From the NCBI GenBank assembly GCA_021162905.1, contig JAGGXT010000269.1, forward strand, positions 1 to 6,089: a DNA stretch of 6,089 bases, written 5' to 3'. The position numbers were made by a program, and so were the translations under genes. This DNA is from Candidatus Odinarchaeota archaeon (GTDB lineage Archaea > Asgardarchaeota > JAGGXT01). The notes under the pieces were generated by a model. The model saw only the letters and a program-made list of their open reading frames with translations, had not been told where the DNA came from and did not search any database. Shown one piece after another: positions 5,121 to 6,089 of the stretch (positions are counted from its first letter, which is position 1; every line of letters starts with the position of its first letter).

Positions 5121-5882
5121 GTGATAGAAAAAACAATCTATATCCAAGGCATTAGTAGAGAACGTATATTGGAGCTTATTAAGAGATCAACAGATTATTT
5201 TGTATCATATACCAGATATCACAAGAGAACAAGTGGAACTATAAACTCGATAGGGACTTTCTATCTTCTAAAAGTAGGCTGGACTACTACAAGTTATTAT
5301 AAGAAGAAAAATAAAGGAACCAATAGAAGTGAAGGATGGTCCAGTTTAATACACGTTTTTGATGCAATCCATGGGATTGAGATTACAACTATTCTTCTTC
5401 TTGTGGTATTCTCTTTTATGGCAATATTTCTCATGTCTCTTGCTATAGTATGGATAATTGGGACCGTCTTCACATTTGGTAGCTATCGTTATAGAAAGGA
5501 TAAATATATTCTGGAAATTGTTGGAGAGGATTATGAGAAAATAAAGAGCTTCACCAATAGACTCATTAAGAATATTGTAAGAGAGCATGGATTCATTACT
5601 CCAATACATCAGGACGATGTTGATAAAAATGTCTATATCATGGTCAAGGAGTTAGAAAAAAGTTATAGATATTTCAATAAAGGTAGATTGATTCTTGAAA
5701 TTGCTGTGTTTTTCGGATTGGTTTGTGAGCTCATTAAGTTCGCTGTTGAGTTCTCTAATATATACACGTTTCCTTCTGAAATAGTTTGGTATTTGTGGCG
5801 TTTTCCCACTCTGTTGATAGCATTAATCGGATTAATAATTATGATAATAGGTGAAACTAAAATACGTAAAGTGAAGTTATAA
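5121..5882 (+). CDS. Unrecognised membrane protein with soluble N-terminal region
   Basis: A 253-residue protein of no family I recognise. Residues 1-85 are soluble, with a beta-alpha start (TIYIQGISRERILELIKRST) followed by a lysine-rich, strand-like stretch (about 45-70). A long hydrophobic segment at about 88-119 may be one long helix or a tight pair. A charged soluble region at about 121-185 follows, containing YILEIVGEDYEKIKSFTNRL. Two further helices lie at about 189-209 and 222-245, and the tail is basic (KIRKVKL), so probably cytoplasmic. Both soluble parts show a strand followed by a charged helix, which could reflect distant duplication, but similarity is weak. The start is GTG at 5121, with AAGG (5107-5110) about ten bases upstream as a modest SD. 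It has its own TATA box and a T-rich end, so it seems monocistronic. Function cannot be assigned. Confidence 0.8.
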   Translation: MIEKTIYIQGISRERILELIKRSTDYFVSYTRYHKRTSGTINSIGTFYLLKVGWTTTSYYKKKNKGTNRSEGWSSLIHVFDAIHGIEITTILLLVVFSFMAIFLMSLAIVWIIGTVFTFGSYRYRKDKYILEIVGEDYEKIKSFTNRLIKNIVREHGFITPIHQDDVDKNVYIMVKELEKSYRYFNKGRLILEIAVFFGLVCELIKFAVEFSNIYTFPSEIVWYLWRFPTLLIALIGLIIMIIGETKIRKVKL

Positions 5883-5898
5883 AAATAAGATAAATAGT

Positions 5899-5914
5899 AT
5901 TTTTATTTTATTTT
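5899..5914 (+). terminator. T-run terminator of the 5121 gene, overlapping the convergent gene's end
   Basis: Runs of five, four and four T (5900-5904, 5906-5909, 5911-5914) begin 18 bases after the stop codon. The tract overlaps the last codons of the minus-strand gene ending at 5908. The A-run at 5881-5885 gives a weaker T-run for that gene. Confidence 0.5.
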
Positions 5915-6089
5915 GTATTATTATTGTTGCTTAAGAGCGTAGCAATGTATATTACTAATGCTATACACAGTGGATACGAAATCATGCCGATTATGCTCCC
6001 TATAAGCGGATATGCAGACAAATATGCCATAAAGAGAAACCCAGAAAGATTAAGAACTATGGCCACTAGTAGAAGGATTAGTATGTCAA
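5908..6089 (-). CDS. Membrane protein of unknown function, 5'-partial
   Basis: On the minus strand a frame is open from the right window edge to a TAA at 5910-5908, giving 59 complete codons. The residues form two membrane helices, LILLLVAIVLNLSGFLFMAYL and PLIGSIIGMISYPLCIALVIYIATLL, separated by a short turn (SAYP). A polar asparagine-rich tail (SNNNNTK) follows. The strongly hydrophobic, helix-sized pattern ending in a polar tail is unlikely for non-coding DNA. The gene almost certainly extends beyond the window, because there is no start at the edge; internal ATGs would cut into the first helix. It converges on the 5121 gene with 25 bases between stop codons. Function is unknown. Confidence 0.62.
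   Translation of the reverse strand, partial: DILILLLVAIVLNLSGFLFMAYLSAYPLIGSIIGMISYPLCIALVIYIATLLSNNNNTK

Noticed and set aside
5346..5609. Minus-strand 87-codon frame inside the 5121 gene
   Set aside because: The plus strand has a coherent helix pattern and its own signals; this frame has neither.

Overview
The window looks like archaeal chromosomal DNA, most likely from a thermophilic member of the Thermoproteota (Crenarchaeota). The anchor is a complete leucyl-tRNA synthetase of the archaeal/eukaryotic type. Genes are AT-rich and favour ATA, AGA and AGG codons, TATA-like boxes lie about 25-30 bases before likely transcript starts, terminators are plain T-runs, and a VapBC pair of the kind common in thermophilic archaea is present. 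I cannot name the genus; a Desulfurococcales/Ignisphaera-like lineage is only a guess.

Layout, left to right. (1) Positions 2-841 (+) hold the 3' part of a polytopic membrane protein resembling the DUF422/CruF carotenoid-biosynthesis family; its reading frame is open to the window edge. (2) It converges on a vapBC toxin-antitoxin operon on the minus strand: the vapB antitoxin (1304-1543) is upstream and overlaps the vapC PIN toxin (864-1316). A palindromic TATA box and a cluster of inverted repeats in front of vapB look like an autoregulated promoter. (3) Positions 1544-1954 are a 411-base stretch with no convincing gene. It contains a doubtful 62-codon frame, a leucine-rich 23-codon micro-ORF, a possible RNA pseudoknot, leuS promoter signals, and abutting antisense open frames that could be a decayed gene. 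(4) leuS occupies 1955-4876 (+) with a clear Shine-Dalgarno sequence and a T-rich terminator. (5) Positions 4877-5120 carry a well-formed promoter/SD/24-codon micro-ORF candidate and then a second TATA box. (6) Positions 5121-5882 (+) encode an unrecognised protein with a soluble N-terminal region and three membrane segments. (7) A minus-strand membrane protein enters from the right edge and ends at 5908, converging on the previous gene.

The genes do not form one pathway. leuS is a housekeeping gene, vapBC is a self-contained stress or maintenance module, and the three membrane proteins are accessory. The most interesting material is non-genic: the vapB operator cluster and the possible structured, leucine-rich leader ahead of leuS. 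The leuS leader idea is speculative and competes with the decayed-gene explanation.
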